Assembly (NCBI GenBank): GCA_029555965.1
Contig: JAKQHY010000227.1
Location: 1 to 44,135 of the forward strand
Source: Chloroflexota bacterium
Lineage (GTDB): Bacteria > Chloroflexota > Anaerolineae > B4-G1 > SLSP01
Direction: 5' to 3'
Length of the DNA: 44,135 nucleotides
In this document: positions 1 to 8,836 of the stretch, piece by piece
Position numbering within the stretch: the stretch's first letter is position 1
Layout of the letters: the number at the start of each line of letters is the position of its first letter
Notes under the pieces: generated by a model
The model's database searches: none
The model's input: only the letters and a program-made list of their open reading frames with translations
Told to the model about the DNA's origin: nothing
Program-made: the position numbers and the translations under genes

Positions 1-234
1 CTGAACCTTATGCGTGATTTGCGCACGCAAGGGCAGACGGTGATTTTCACCACGCACGATCCCAACGCCGCGGCCACAACCGCCGATCACGTCGTCCTGA
101 TGCGGCAAGGCCGCGTCCTGCACGCCGGCGCTGTGACCGAAGCCTTGACCGCCACACACCTTTCGGCCACCTACGACGTGCCCATTGACGTGTTGCGAGA
201 CCGACAAGGGCGACCGTTGGTGGTGGTGTATTGA
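1..234 (+). CDS. ABC transporter ATP-binding protein, C-terminal fragment
   Basis: The frame is open from base 1, so only the last 77 codons of a nucleotide-binding subunit are present. The H-loop (TTHDPN) is visible, followed by the usual D-loop-distal helix and strand (ADHVVLMRQGRVLHAG). The tail, with LSATYDVPIDVL and a short hydrophobic end, resembles the C-terminus of iron-siderophore/haem/cobalamin (FecE/BtuD-like) importer ATPases. Walker A, the signature motif and Walker B lie outside the window, so substrate and partners cannot be judged. The next gene, an unrelated methyltransferase, starts about 140 bp downstream beyond a repeat array, so the two are probably not functionally linked. 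Confidence 0.85.
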   Translation: MNLMRDLRTQGQTVIFTTHDPNAAATTADHVVLMRQGRVLHAGAVTEALTATHLSATYDVPIDVLRDRQGRPLVVVY

Positions 235-240
235 AACAGG

Positions 241-365
241 AAATGAGCAAGAAGTAATGAGTAATGAGTAATGAGTTTTCTGTGACTCATTACCCATTAC
301 TCATTTCTCATTTCTCATTACCCATTTCCCATTACTCATTACCCATTTCCCACTCCCATCTTCTT
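241..365. repeat. inverted arrays of AGTAATG/CATTACT-type heptamers
   Basis: A short array of the unit AATGAGT (three copies, 255-276) is followed by about ten consecutive heptamers of the complementary type (ACTCATT, ACCCATT, TCTCATT, TCCCATT) from 286 to 358. The two arms are inverted with respect to each other and could fold into a long imperfect hairpin. The array ends a few bases before the Shine-Dalgarno site of the methyltransferase gene. The same units in the same inverted arrangement recur at 23245-23325, again just before a start codon. Confidence 0.85.
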
Positions 366-376
366 GGAGGTTGACT

Positions 377-1222
377 ATGCAAGCTATCCCTGATTGGCTA
401 TCTCTCTGGCGAGACCTGGTGGAGGCGCAGGCGCGGGGACGCGCGGCGGCTAAGGTGGACGCGCAGCCCTATGCCTGGCGCGGCAAAGCCCGCGAATTTC
501 ACGAATCGGTGCAGCGCCGTTGGGCGAAGCCGGATTCCAGCCGCGCGTTCATCGCCGCCGACCTGGAACAGCATCCCGGCGAGACGCTGCTGGACATCGG
601 CGCGGGAACCGGGGCCTGGGCGGTGTTTCTGGCGCGCTACGCGCAACACGTCACCGCGCTCGATCCCTCACTGGCGATGCTGGACGTGCTGCGGGAGAAC
701 GTGGCGGCGGAGGGACTGACCAACGTGAGCGTCCTCGAAGGTAGTTGGCCCGACGCGGACGTTCCCCCGCACGACGTGGTGTTGTGCTCCCACTCGCTCT
801 ATGGTATCGCCGATTTCGAGACGGCGGTGCGCAAGCTGGCCGCCACGGCGCGGCGGCGCTGTTACTTGCTGCTGCGCATCGTCACGCCCGACAGTGTGAT
901 GGCCCAGGCCGCCCGGCATGTCTGGGGACAGCCCTACGACAGCCCCAACTTCCAGGTGGGGTACAATGCACTGCTGCAACTGGGCATCTTCGCCAACGTG
1001 GTGCTGGAAGACAGCGGCCTGTGGAAACCGTGGACGAACACCAGCCTTGACGAAGCATTGGCCGACATGAAACGCCGCTTCGACCTGGTCAACGATCCGA
1101 CGCACGACGCCTTCTTGCGCGACTTGCTTGCCCGGCATTTGACCAAGGTGGACGGGCAATGGGTCTGGCCGCGCGGCACGCGCTCGGCGCTGGTTTATTG
1201 GGACGTGGAAGAGCCGCGTTAA
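377..1222 (+). CDS. class I SAM-dependent methyltransferase
   Basis: A 281-residue protein of the Rossmann-fold methyltransferase superfamily. Motif I (LLDIGAGTGAWAVF, about residue 71) and the acidic end of strand beta2 (VTALDPS, about 92) form the S-adenosylmethionine pocket. The region around PHDVVLCSHSLYGI matches motif IV/post-II. The substrate cannot be inferred; about 70 N-terminal residues and the C-terminal third are not of a class I recognise. I chose ATG 377 because GGAGG at 366-370 is spaced six bases before it. A TTG six bases upstream would abut the Shine-Dalgarno site. It is probably monocistronic: the next gene converges on it and a strong hairpin separates the two. Confidence 0.85.
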   Translation: MQAIPDWLSLWRDLVEAQARGRAAAKVDAQPYAWRGKAREFHESVQRRWAKPDSSRAFIAADLEQHPGETLLDIGAGTGAWAVFLARYAQHVTALDPSLAMLDVLRENVAAEGLTNVSVLEGSWPDADVPPHDVVLCSHSLYGIADFETAVRKLAATARRRCYLLLRIVTPDSVMAQAARHVWGQPYDSPNFQVGYNALLQLGIFANVVLEDSGLWKPWTNTSLDEALADMKRRFDLVNDPTHDAFLRDLLARHLTKVDGQWVWPRGTRSALVYWDVEEPR

Positions 1223-1254
1223 GTCATTGAGGGGAGATTCTACCGCCGAGGACG

Positions 1255-1294
1255 CAGAGAGCGCAGAGAATTCATAAAATCTCTGCGCTCTGTG
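1255..1294. terminator. hairpin between convergent genes (CAGAGAG-type palindromic repeat)
   Basis: Arms 1255-1269 and 1280-1294 pair over 15 bp with one mismatch around a 10-base loop. Weaker complementarity extends outwards to about 1243 and 1306, and an A-run follows (1307-1312). It sits between two converging genes and could terminate both. The sequence is also a member of a dispersed CACAGAG-like palindromic repeat family (compare 34189-34245; both end in TGTGGTGAAA). Confidence 0.6.
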
Positions 1295-1344
1295 TGTTCT
1301 GTGGTGAAAAAACAGAAGTGTATGTCCGGTGAATACGGGAGGCG

Positions 1345-4300
1345 CTACCAGCGGGTAGGGCACGCCCGTTCGTTGGCCTGGTTCTCCTCGATCAGAAAGC
1401 CGGTAGAAATTTCCGACGGTTTGTCACACCACAGAGCATGACGACTTCCGGTGATTTGGAGTCGCCCTTCGGTCACAGTGACGCCCACGCCGCCGTACAA
1501 AGTCACCCCCACTTCGGCATAACGCAGGCTGGTATGATCGATCTGCACGTCCGCGCCCGCGCCGACGACCAGCCCCCGCCAGTCCCCCGGCGCGGCAGCA
1601 AGGATGCCGCCGTCGGTGTTGCCGCCGACGCTGTCATCGCGCAGTGAAGTCAATACAACCGGCAAGTGCGCCTGACCCGGAATCCGCAGCGTGCCGCTCA
1701 CCACCAACTGACCAGCAGTATCCGCCTTGATGACCGTGCCGCCGCCAATGCGCAACGTCACACCGTCGGTGACCACCACGCGCCCCACCAACACGCGCAC
1801 CGCCTGATCCTTCAACTCACCCAGCCGCGCCCAGTTTTGTTCCCGCGTCACCGTGCCAGTCATAATGGCAACGGCATTCAATCCATTGTTGACCAGGGTA
1901 TTGTTCAATAGCTCCGGCTGCGCGTCCGGCGACAGCGCCACCGCCGGACCAAGATTGTCACTGATGTAATTATTGCTAAGGCGCGGCGCGCCGTTTTCCA
2001 CCTGTATCGGCGCATAGCGCACCCAGACGTTCTGCATAACGGAGTCGCCGCCGGATTGATCAAAAACCACCCCCCCCCAATCGTACACAGCGCTGGGGCG
2101 GGTCAAGCCGTCCGTGTTCCCGCCGTAATCATCATCGTGCAGCGAGGTGAACACAATGCGCGCGCCCTCCGCCCCGCCGCCGGTCGCATCCAAAGTCCCC
2201 TGCACCACCAGGCGTCCCGACGCGGCGAACTTAACCACTACGCCCGGTTTGAGCGTCAACGCGGCCTCGCGCGCCACCGTAAAATCCCCCTGGATGACGC
2301 GCACCAACGGTACATCTTCCCCCACATCGAGGGTATCCGTATAGGGCCGTTGTGCCGCCGCCAACGTCGGTCGAGGTGTTGCGCCGGCCGCTTGAGCGGC
2401 TACAGTAGCCGTAGGCGTCTGCCCGGATGCCAGCGTTGGACTGAGCGGCGCAGTCGCGCGCGGCGGCGTCATCTCGGCGAACATAATGTCTTGCAGCGAG
2501 AAAGTCTCGGTAGGGTGTTCGGACGGCAAAATTTCACAGCGCAGCGGTTCCCAGACCTGTGCGCCGGCGCCGAGGAGCGAACCCGCCCGAAGTTCCAACG
2601 CATTGGGGTGATTGTCCCGCAAGCGCACTTTCGAGAGCGTCGGCAGGGAGTCGCCATCAACGCTGATCGGATAACCGGCAGAATCAGCAATCGTCACCTG
2701 GGTTAGGTTGGGCGAGCTGGCGCGCAGGGTAATCGCGCCGCGTTTCTGCCCGGCGTAGGCGATCGTCGCGTCGCGCAGCGTACATTCGTCGCTGCTCTGG
2801 TGGAAGGTGATGCCCCCCCAATCTCCCGGACGCGGCGCGCGGGTCTCCTGCACACTCTTCCCGCCCACCGTCTCACGGCTGTCGTAAACGGAGGTGAAAT
2901 GCGCGCCCTCGGCGTGCAGGATGCCGCGCACCCACAGGCCCGACACGCGATAGGGGCCGGTCCACACTTTGACGATAGCGCCCGGCGCAATATCCAGAGT
3001 CGTATCCGCACCCACCGTGAGCAACCCGGCTATAATGTAGGGAATATCCTGCTTGGGCCAGAAAACTTTGCCGGAGCGCAGAGCGCCCTGGCGAATTTCC
3101 ACCCCGTGGAAAGGGTTATCCCGCAAAGTCAGGCCCATTGAAAGGTCAGGGAAAACTTCGCCCTCCACACTGATGGGGAAACGCGCGCTGTTGGCAATCG
3201 TGACGTTCGCCAGGACCGGCGCGCTGTTTTCCAGATATAATGCGCGCTCGCCGGCGAAATAGATTTCGGCATGACTCAACCACACATCCGGGCCGACTCC
3301 GTGGAAGCGAATACCGGCCCAACTTCCCGGCGTCTGCCGCTCGGAAGTCAACAACACCGGCGCGTCCGCTGTCCCACAGGCGTAGAGCGCGCCATAGACC
3401 TCCAATCCAGCCCCCGGCTCGAAGACCAACTGCGCGCCGGGTTCGAGCAACAACCGTTGCTCTGGAGAGATAACCAGCGTCTCGCGGATGAGGTATTTGG
3501 CGCCGGCCGTATAGACCGTGCTGGCGGACAAGGTGCCGCTGACCTCCCAAGGGGTTTGTAGCGTGAAACCGGTGCGATCCAAGGCGGCACACTGCGCCGC
3601 TACCCGCGCCGCAGGAGGCTTCGTCACTTCGCGCGTCATGAAGGCGATCAACAGCGCCGAGATAATGGCAACATCCAGCATCCCAAAAATACCGATCAAT
3701 GTCCGCGCATCAAGAAGGCGGAATCTCCGGCGGGACGTGGGGGCGGCCTCTGCGGAAACGCTTGCTTCCTCAGTGCGTTTGGCGCTACGCTGCTTCGCGC
3801 GCCGCCCGCGTTTCTCTTTGACGGCTGCGACGGGCGCGGATTCCGGCGCAGGTTCCTCATCAAATAGTTCGACCGCGCCCCCCGGCGCGACGAGTTCCGG
3901 CGCGGGCGCCGGTGGTTGGAAGTATGACATCCGTCGGCGATCCAGCAGACTCACGCGCTGCGGTGGGGCAGATTCGGTCACAGGAACGGTAAAGGGGGCG
4001 GCAGGGGCCATCGGCGCCGGCGTTTCCGGCACACCTTCCAACACCTGCTTCAAATCATCGTCCAGGATGAATGCCGGCGCGATCGGCGCTTCTTTCTCGA
4101 GCGCCGGCGGCGCGCCGGCGCCCAGCTCGGGGGGCGTCACTTCGATCTTTTCTTCCTCGCCCCACAGTTGTTCAAAGTTCCATTCGGTCCCCTCATCTGC
4201 CGCCTCGGACGCAACTTCCGGCTCTGCGGGCGCCGATTCACCGGACAATCCCAGGGCAGTGTCGAGGCTCCAGCCTGCATCAGCGTCTTCCGCAGTCTCT

Positions 4301-5142
4301 CCTTGCCAGGGTGGGATAAGGGCGGATTCCTCCTCGTCGGCAGTGTCGCTCCAGGCGGAGGTGAAGTCCCAAATGGCTGCGGCGGCCGGGGCTTCCTCCT
4401 CGGTTGAAGTCCCGGCGTTCAACGGTTCCAGCCCCCATAAAGTTGCCGGCGCAACCGATTCTTCTTCCGCTTCTTCCGTCTCAAAGGTCCCCGGCGCCCA
4501 CAGAGGCGTTTCGGCGGTCGGCTCCGTTTCGGCCTCTTCCTCCCAGACGGGCTTCAAATCCCAGGGAGATTCCGGCTCCGCCTCGGTTTCGGCGGCGGAC
4601 GTGGCAGCCCATGACGCGGCAGCATCCCAGGCGGGCGCGGCGGTCCACGGCGTCTCTGATTCCGGCTCGGCTGCGGCTTCGGCCTCAGAAGAGGGTTCCG
4701 CGGCCCATGACGCGGCAGCATCCCAGGCGGGCGCAGCGGCCCACGGCGTCTCTGATTCCGGTTCGGCTGCGGCTTCGGCCTCAGGGGACGGTTCCGCGGC
4801 CCATGACGCGGCAGCATCCCAGGCGGGCGCAGCGGCCCACGGCGTCTCCGGCTCTGGTTCCAACTCGACGGCGGCGACCGGTTCAGGCTCAGACACGGAT
4901 GACGCGGGCGCGGCGGCAGTCAATGCCTGGATCGCCCGCTGGATCAAGGTGTTCTGAGGGTTGATGCGCAGGGCCTGTTTCAGACAATCCACGCGCCGCG
5001 CCGGATCATCCATCACCTGGGCCATCCAAATCCAGGCGGTCTCGTTATTGGGGTCACGCTGCACCGCGCGCACCAGGTGCGCACGCGCGGCCGCATGGTC
5101 GCCAGACTTCGCTGCTTGTATCCCTAGTTGGAGTTCGTCCAT
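1345..5142 (-). CDS. TPR / acidic repeat / transmembrane / parallel beta-helix surface protein
   Basis: A 1265-residue protein with four parts. Residues 1-75 are two TPR-like repeats (NNETAWIWMAQVMDDPARR). Residues about 85-330 are acidic, rich in Ala, Glu and Trp, and include three 32-residue repeats of the type PAWDAAASWAAE. A basic stretch then precedes one transmembrane helix at about 478-502 (LDVAIISALLIAF). The rest is right-handed beta-helix (PbH1-type) repeats, broken by a Pro/Thr/Ala linker near residue 890. The topology is inferred as TPR inside and beta-helix outside. GGAGG lies nine bases before ATG 5142. No catalytic residues are evident. TPRs suggest intracellular protein binding, and beta-helix domains often bind or cleave polysaccharides, but the function is unknown. 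Confidence 0.75.
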   Translation of the reverse strand: MDELQLGIQAAKSGDHAAARAHLVRAVQRDPNNETAWIWMAQVMDDPARRVDCLKQALRINPQNTLIQRAIQALTAAAPASSVSEPEPVAAVELEPEPETPWAAAPAWDAAASWAAEPSPEAEAAAEPESETPWAAAPAWDAAASWAAEPSSEAEAAAEPESETPWTAAPAWDAAASWAATSAAETEAEPESPWDLKPVWEEEAETEPTAETPLWAPGTFETEEAEEESVAPATLWGLEPLNAGTSTEEEAPAAAAIWDFTSAWSDTADEEESALIPPWQGETAEDADAGWSLDTALGLSGESAPAEPEVASEAADEGTEWNFEQLWGEEEKIEVTPPELGAGAPPALEKEAPIAPAFILDDDLKQVLEGVPETPAPMAPAAPFTVPVTESAPPQRVSLLDRRRMSYFQPPAPAPELVAPGGAVELFDEEPAPESAPVAAVKEKRGRRAKQRSAKRTEEASVSAEAAPTSRRRFRLLDARTLIGIFGMLDVAIISALLIAFMTREVTKPPAARVAAQCAALDRTGFTLQTPWEVSGTLSASTVYTAGAKYLIRETLVISPEQRLLLEPGAQLVFEPGAGLEVYGALYACGTADAPVLLTSERQTPGSWAGIRFHGVGPDVWLSHAEIYFAGERALYLENSAPVLANVTIANSARFPISVEGEVFPDLSMGLTLRDNPFHGVEIRQGALRSGKVFWPKQDIPYIIAGLLTVGADTTLDIAPGAIVKVWTGPYRVSGLWVRGILHAEGAHFTSVYDSRETVGGKSVQETRAPRPGDWGGITFHQSSDECTLRDATIAYAGQKRGAITLRASSPNLTQVTIADSAGYPISVDGDSLPTLSKVRLRDNHPNALELRAGSLLGAGAQVWEPLRCEILPSEHPTETFSLQDIMFAEMTPPRATAPLSPTLASGQTPTATVAAQAAGATPRPTLAAAQRPYTDTLDVGEDVPLVRVIQGDFTVAREAALTLKPGVVVKFAASGRLVVQGTLDATGGGAEGARIVFTSLHDDDYGGNTDGLTRPSAVYDWGGVVFDQSGGDSVMQNVWVRYAPIQVENGAPRLSNNYISDNLGPAVALSPDAQPELLNNTLVNNGLNAVAIMTGTVTREQNWARLGELKDQAVRVLVGRVVVTDGVTLRIGGGTVIKADTAGQLVVSGTLRIPGQAHLPVVLTSLRDDSVGGNTDGGILAAAPGDWRGLVVGAGADVQIDHTSLRYAEVGVTLYGGVGVTVTEGRLQITGSRHALWCDKPSEISTGFLIEENQANERACPTRW
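4609..4848 (-). repeat. 96-bp in-frame tandem repeats
   Basis: Three near-identical copies begin at 4609, 4705 and 4801 (CCATGACGCGGCAGCATCCC), with a period of exactly 96 bp (32 codons). The third copy is partial. They encode the Trp/Ala/Glu repeats of the TPR/beta-helix protein. Near-identity at DNA level indicates recent expansion or gene conversion, so copy number probably varies between strains. Confidence 0.85.
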
Positions 5143-5174
5143 ACCTTGGCTCCTCCGAAAATAGAAAGAAGCTC

Positions 5175-5198
5175 ACGCAAAGGCGCAAAGACGCCAAG
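5175..5198. repeat. octamer tandem array (ACGCAAAG type)
   Basis: Three consecutive octamers, ACGCAAAG, GCGCAAAG and ACGCCAAG, lie 33 bp upstream of the start codon of the TPR/beta-helix gene, just beyond its Shine-Dalgarno site. It is one of several short tandem arrays in this window that sit immediately 5' of a gene. Confidence 0.65.
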
Positions 5199-5251
5199 TG
5201 AGAAACAAAACTTAGCACGCTTGACGGATTTGCGTGAAATTTTCATCCTTG

Positions 5252-5279
5252 TTGACAAGGCATACTCTAACTATATTAT
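5252..5279 (+). promoter_or_regulatory. sigma-70-type promoter pointing into a gene-free stretch
   Basis: TTGACA (5252-5257), a 16-bp spacer and TATTAT (5274-5279) match the housekeeping consensus closely. It points right, but the next protein gene on that side is on the minus strand. The only downstream element is the hairpin plus T-run at 5345-5381, so it may drive a short RNA of about 95 nt. Confidence 0.5.
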
Positions 5280-5285
5280 GCCCTG

Positions 5286-5381
5286 AAATGGGCAGATACG
5301 CAATAATGATGGGAGTTTTTTCCTTCTCGCCGGAAACGAAAAAGAAAAAAGGTAAGGGCTATACCTGCCCTCACCTTTTTT
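5286..5381 (+). ncRNA. candidate small RNA
   Basis: It is defined only by a good promoter upstream (5252-5279) and a hairpin followed by six T's at 5376-5381. The start would be near 5286, giving about 95 nt. A 32-codon reading frame starting at 5307 without a Shine-Dalgarno site overlaps it but runs past the terminator, so I do not call it a gene. No known RNA family is recognised. The stretch may simply be the 3' region of the minus-strand carboxypeptidase gene. Confidence 0.3.
5345..5381. terminator. bidirectional intrinsic terminator
   Basis: Arms 5345-5359 (A-run plus GGTAAGGGC) and 5367-5381 (GCCCTCACC plus T-run) pair over 15 positions with one A-C mismatch on the plus strand, which becomes a G-U pair in minus-strand RNA. 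The A-run and T-run flank the GC stem, so it can act both ways. Read leftwards, it lies 24 bp past the stop of the carboxypeptidase gene and would end that transcript. Confidence 0.75.
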
Positions 5382-5404
5382 CGGCGGATGAAAAGGCCCC
5401 CTAG

Positions 5405-8400
5405 CTATGGGGCGCGCAAGATCAAGGGTAGATAAACGATTGTCTCCAAAGAAGTCATTAACACGGCCTGCGCGCGCACGTCCGGGGTTTCAAGCAAATT
5501 GGCCGTCACAGTCAAAATCTGCGGGGACGACAGCAGTAAAGTCCCCGTAACGGGAATGACGGTGGTTATGGTCAACGGAACACGGTCGCCGGGCAGCAGG
5601 AGGGTCTGCGTGGGCACAATCCGCACCGGCCACGCACTCGGCGATGCGGCCAAGGTAACGGTCGCGGACAGCACCCCGGTATTGCTTATGGTCAGATGAT
5701 GAGACACGGACATTCCGGGCTGCCCCATCCGGTGAGACACCGGCGGCGCGATGTGCAGGGCGTAAGGGCTGGCGACCCTGGCCGTCAGCGTCAGCTCGAC
5801 CGGCGCCATCAGTTCCGACCAGAACGCAGCCACATGGCAGGTAAACGAAGACAGGCCGGCATCTCCTGGAACCACAACGGTCCACGTGAAAACGCGGGCG
5901 GCCTCGGAGTCCAACGCCAGGTTATCCCAGAGCAGCATCCCCGGCGCGAGTAAGCCGGTGCCGGTCGCGTGAGATAGCAGTGTGACCGACGGCGGGAGTG
6001 TGAGCGTCAGGGCGCCTTCGGTCATCGGCAGAAGACTATCATTGAGCAGCGTCAAAGTGTAGGTGACGGGAACGTCGGGATACACGTGCGACGGTTGAGG
6101 CGTCAGGCTCAGGTGCAGGCGCGCGGGGGGACGCGAAAGCCCCAGCCACGCCAGCCCGCCGCGCAGGATGGCGATGCGCGTCGCAATGTCGGAGACGCCC
6201 TCCAACCCAAAGGCGAGGTAGATGAGGCGGGGCGCGCCCTCCTCCACGGCCAACCCCGCCGCGCCGGTGGTGTAGGTGAAGACCGGGGTTGCCGCCGCAT
6301 CGTAGGGCGCGATGACGTCCGGAGCGCTTTGATTATCGGCCCCATCCCCACCCGCAAGCGTCGCCGTGATGCCGGTGTAGAACGAGAGGCCAAGCGTTTC
6401 CATCACGTTGGCATTGTCTTGAATGAAGCCGGCATGGAGGACCTCTCGGAAGAAGTTGCCGGCGTCATCCTTGATGTCCATCCCGATGTTTTGCCCGGTC
6501 AGAAACAGCCGCCCCCCATCCGCCAGGTAGGCGGCCAGCGCGGTTTGCTCGGCGGGGCTGAGGCTATCGAGGGCGTCATCGCCGGTGAACCACAGCACGC
6601 CGGTATAGCCCGCCAGGGTATGGCTCATCACCGGGCCTTGCGTTGCGACCGTCCAGGTTACGTAGGGAATCGCCAGGGTATCCAACGCCGGCAAGAGGTA
6701 GGTTTCATAGGGTCTCCCGGCGTCATCATCCACCACCAGGAGGGCGGGCGTGGGCGGCAGGCGGAAGGTGTGCGTCACCCACGCACCCGCGTCAATCGAG
6801 ACGGAGACCGAACGCGCCTGATGCGCGGCCGCTGTCGCCGTCAGCGTGTACATGCCCACCGGCAGTTCTAAGGTCAGGGTCGGGGCTGCGGTCAGAGTCC
6901 ATCCCATTCCTTGCAAAACAATAGCCGCCGTCAAGGGCTGCGCGGTGCCCAACTCGGCCACCATCAGGGAAAGCATCCCCTGGGGGAGACGCGCCAGGGC
7001 AAAGTCTTGTTGCATGATTTGGCCGGCAGTGGCAGAAACGCGCGTAGTATCGGGCGCATACCCCCAGAGCGAAGCCGTCACCGTGTAAATCCCGGCCTCC
7101 AACGACAGGGCATAGTACCCGGCAGCGTCGGTATGGGTCATATAACGGGCCGCGCCAGCCTCCGCCACAATCTCCACGCCGGGCAGCGGATTGGTGGTCC
7201 CCGACACAACAACCGTGCCGGTCAGCCCGCTGCCTTCCATCAACTGCACAAAGGCGGCGGAGACCGGTCCCCAGAACCCTTGAGCGTCCTGCCCGCGCAC
7301 GTAGACGAGGTGGCGCCCCGGCGTCAGGCCGGTCGTCGGCGCCAGGCCCTGCGCGATTTCTTCAACCGCGTCGAAAGCGCCATCTGCCGCAGCTAATGCA
7401 ATGGGGACGCCGCCCATCCACGGAGGCGCCGCCAGATACACCTCCGCCGCCACAACCGTCTGTCCTGTGCTCTTGCTATCGGCGTCATTGAGTACAGCCT
7501 GCACGGTGAGAGGCTGCCCGATCAACAACGACGCGGGCGTGACTGTGACGACGCGGGTATGTGGGCCAAAAGGCGTAAGATAGGGCGTGCGCGCGACTTT
7601 GGCGGCATAGAGAAGCGCCTCCACGTTGGGTTGGATCAGTGTGTCGTAGCGCGAACAGGCCGGGTAGAACCCATCCCCACTGTTCCCAATCTCGAACGTA
7701 TAGGCAGCGATGCCCAGTTCGCCGTAGGCCCAGTCGTCGGTCGTGCCGCTGGTGGGGTACAGACCCACCGCCTGGTCTGGCTCATACCCATTAAAAGCCG
7801 CCAGTCGTCGCCCTAACATTTGCAACTGGAGATGGTTGGGCGCCGGCGTGGAGACATCCCCCCAGGGCCAGAGAACCAAATTGCTGTAGCTGTGCAGTGT
7901 GATGAACACCCCGGTCGCATCGTCCGGCGCGGCGTCGGCAACATCAGAGCCGCGCTGGTCTGGAAAAAGGGTGGCGACAAAATCCTCCAACTGCGCCGTT
8001 TCACTTTCAGAGGCGGCGGACGGCCCGCGATAGGTGTCATCACAGGGATAGCTGCTGGCGCCCGGCCCGCCCCAGTGGAAGCTGGAATTGCGATTGAGGT
8101 CTATACCATAAGTGTCCGCGCTGCACGAGCCATAGGGCCGCGTATTTTTGCGCCAATAGGCCCACGGCTGGCCTGCCTCATTTTTAACGTGACCGTCAGG
8201 ATTGGCGCTGACCAGGACGTAGATCAGGTGCGCGTCCAGCAACCACGTCACATCTGGATCTACGCCGTAATTTTCCAGCAAACGTTGAATAAAGACCAAC
8301 GCCGTCTCCGGGGTGATCAACTCGCGCCCATGGATATTCGCCATCAAAAAGAAAACGGGTTTTTGCTCCGCGCCGGTGGCCTCGTTGGTCAAGCGCAACA

Positions 8401-8821
8401 CTTGCAACGGGCGGCCCTCATAGCTCTGCCCAATGGTGAATGATTCCGTCAATTCGGGATATACCTCCACCCATTGCTCCAACTGCGCATAGATTTCCTC
8501 CACCGTGCGATAACACGCAAAACCGGGAATTGTCTCCGGCTGCGCCGGTGCGCCGGACGCCACCTGGAGTTCGAGGCCCCCGGCGGTCAAGCGCTCGGCA
8601 TCCGCCGCAGAAACGTACGCCACCACGTAGCCGGCCCCGGAAGTTTGCGCATCCCGGTGAACCTCCCAGACATCCAGGCGCGCGGCCAATTCCGCCAATT
8701 CCGCCGGCGAAGCAAACACAATATGCACGACACGGCCATCGTCCGGGCCGCTCGCAGCCAGCGGCAAGGCGACTGCCAGAGAAACCCATAGCACCCCAAG
8801 AAACACCCACCCTCTACGCAT
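5405..8821 (-). CDS. secreted M14-family zinc carboxypeptidase with beta-sandwich tail
   Basis: A 1138-residue exported metallocarboxypeptidase. The first 24 residues form a signal peptide ending LPLAASG. The M14 domain (about 105-400) has zinc ligands H164 and E167 (HGRE) and H310 (LHSYS), the substrate-binding N243-R244 (DLNRN) and catalytic E377 (YTFEIG). Downstream are an Ig-like segment, a carboxypeptidase-regulatory-like domain (about 545-625), a ThuA/gasdermin-unrelated alpha/beta segment starting LLVVDDD, and DUF11-like repeats. The C-terminus is IVYLPLILRAP, a tail I associate with Chloroflexota exported proteins. ATG 8821 is preferred because AGGAGG lies just upstream and the signal peptide starts there. 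A longer frame would read through a repeat array. Likely role: trimming of extracellular peptides. Confidence 0.9.
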   Translation of the reverse strand: MRRGWVFLGVLWVSLAVALPLAASGPDDGRVVHIVFASPAELAELAARLDVWEVHRDAQTSGAGYVVAYVSAADAERLTAGGLELQVASGAPAQPETIPGFACYRTVEEIYAQLEQWVEVYPELTESFTIGQSYEGRPLQVLRLTNEATGAEQKPVFFLMANIHGRELITPETALVFIQRLLENYGVDPDVTWLLDAHLIYVLVSANPDGHVKNEAGQPWAYWRKNTRPYGSCSADTYGIDLNRNSSFHWGGPGASSYPCDDTYRGPSAASESETAQLEDFVATLFPDQRGSDVADAAPDDATGVFITLHSYSNLVLWPWGDVSTPAPNHLQLQMLGRRLAAFNGYEPDQAVGLYPTSGTTDDWAYGELGIAAYTFEIGNSGDGFYPACSRYDTLIQPNVEALLYAAKVARTPYLTPFGPHTRVVTVTPASLLIGQPLTVQAVLNDADSKSTGQTVVAAEVYLAAPPWMGGVPIALAAADGAFDAVEEIAQGLAPTTGLTPGRHLVYVRGQDAQGFWGPVSAAFVQLMEGSGLTGTVVVSGTTNPLPGVEIVAEAGAARYMTHTDAAGYYALSLEAGIYTVTASLWGYAPDTTRVSATAGQIMQQDFALARLPQGMLSLMVAELGTAQPLTAAIVLQGMGWTLTAAPTLTLELPVGMYTLTATAAAHQARSVSVSIDAGAWVTHTFRLPPTPALLVVDDDAGRPYETYLLPALDTLAIPYVTWTVATQGPVMSHTLAGYTGVLWFTGDDALDSLSPAEQTALAAYLADGGRLFLTGQNIGMDIKDDAGNFFREVLHAGFIQDNANVMETLGLSFYTGITATLAGGDGADNQSAPDVIAPYDAAATPVFTYTTGAAGLAVEEGAPRLIYLAFGLEGVSDIATRIAILRGGLAWLGLSRPPARLHLSLTPQPSHVYPDVPVTYTLTLLNDSLLPMTEGALTLTLPPSVTLLSHATGTGLLAPGMLLWDNLALDSEAARVFTWTVVVPGDAGLSSFTCHVAAFWSELMAPVELTLTARVASPYALHIAPPVSHRMGQPGMSVSHHLTISNTGVLSATVTLAASPSAWPVRIVPTQTLLLPGDRVPLTITTVIPVTGTLLLSSPQILTVTANLLETPDVRAQAVLMTSLETIVYLPLILRAP

Positions 8822-8836
8822 AGAACCTCCTCTGAG

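Noticed and set aside
3518-4957. 479-codon open frame antisense to the TPR/beta-helix gene
   Set aside because: It mirrors the Ala/Glu/Trp repeats of the true gene; its Ser/Ala-rich translation has no recognisable domain and no ribosome-binding site.
5275-5303. Minus-strand TTGCGT-17-CATAAT as promoter of the TPR/beta-helix gene
   Set aside because: Only half of the -35 bases match and it overlaps a much better plus-strand promoter; kept as a possibility only.
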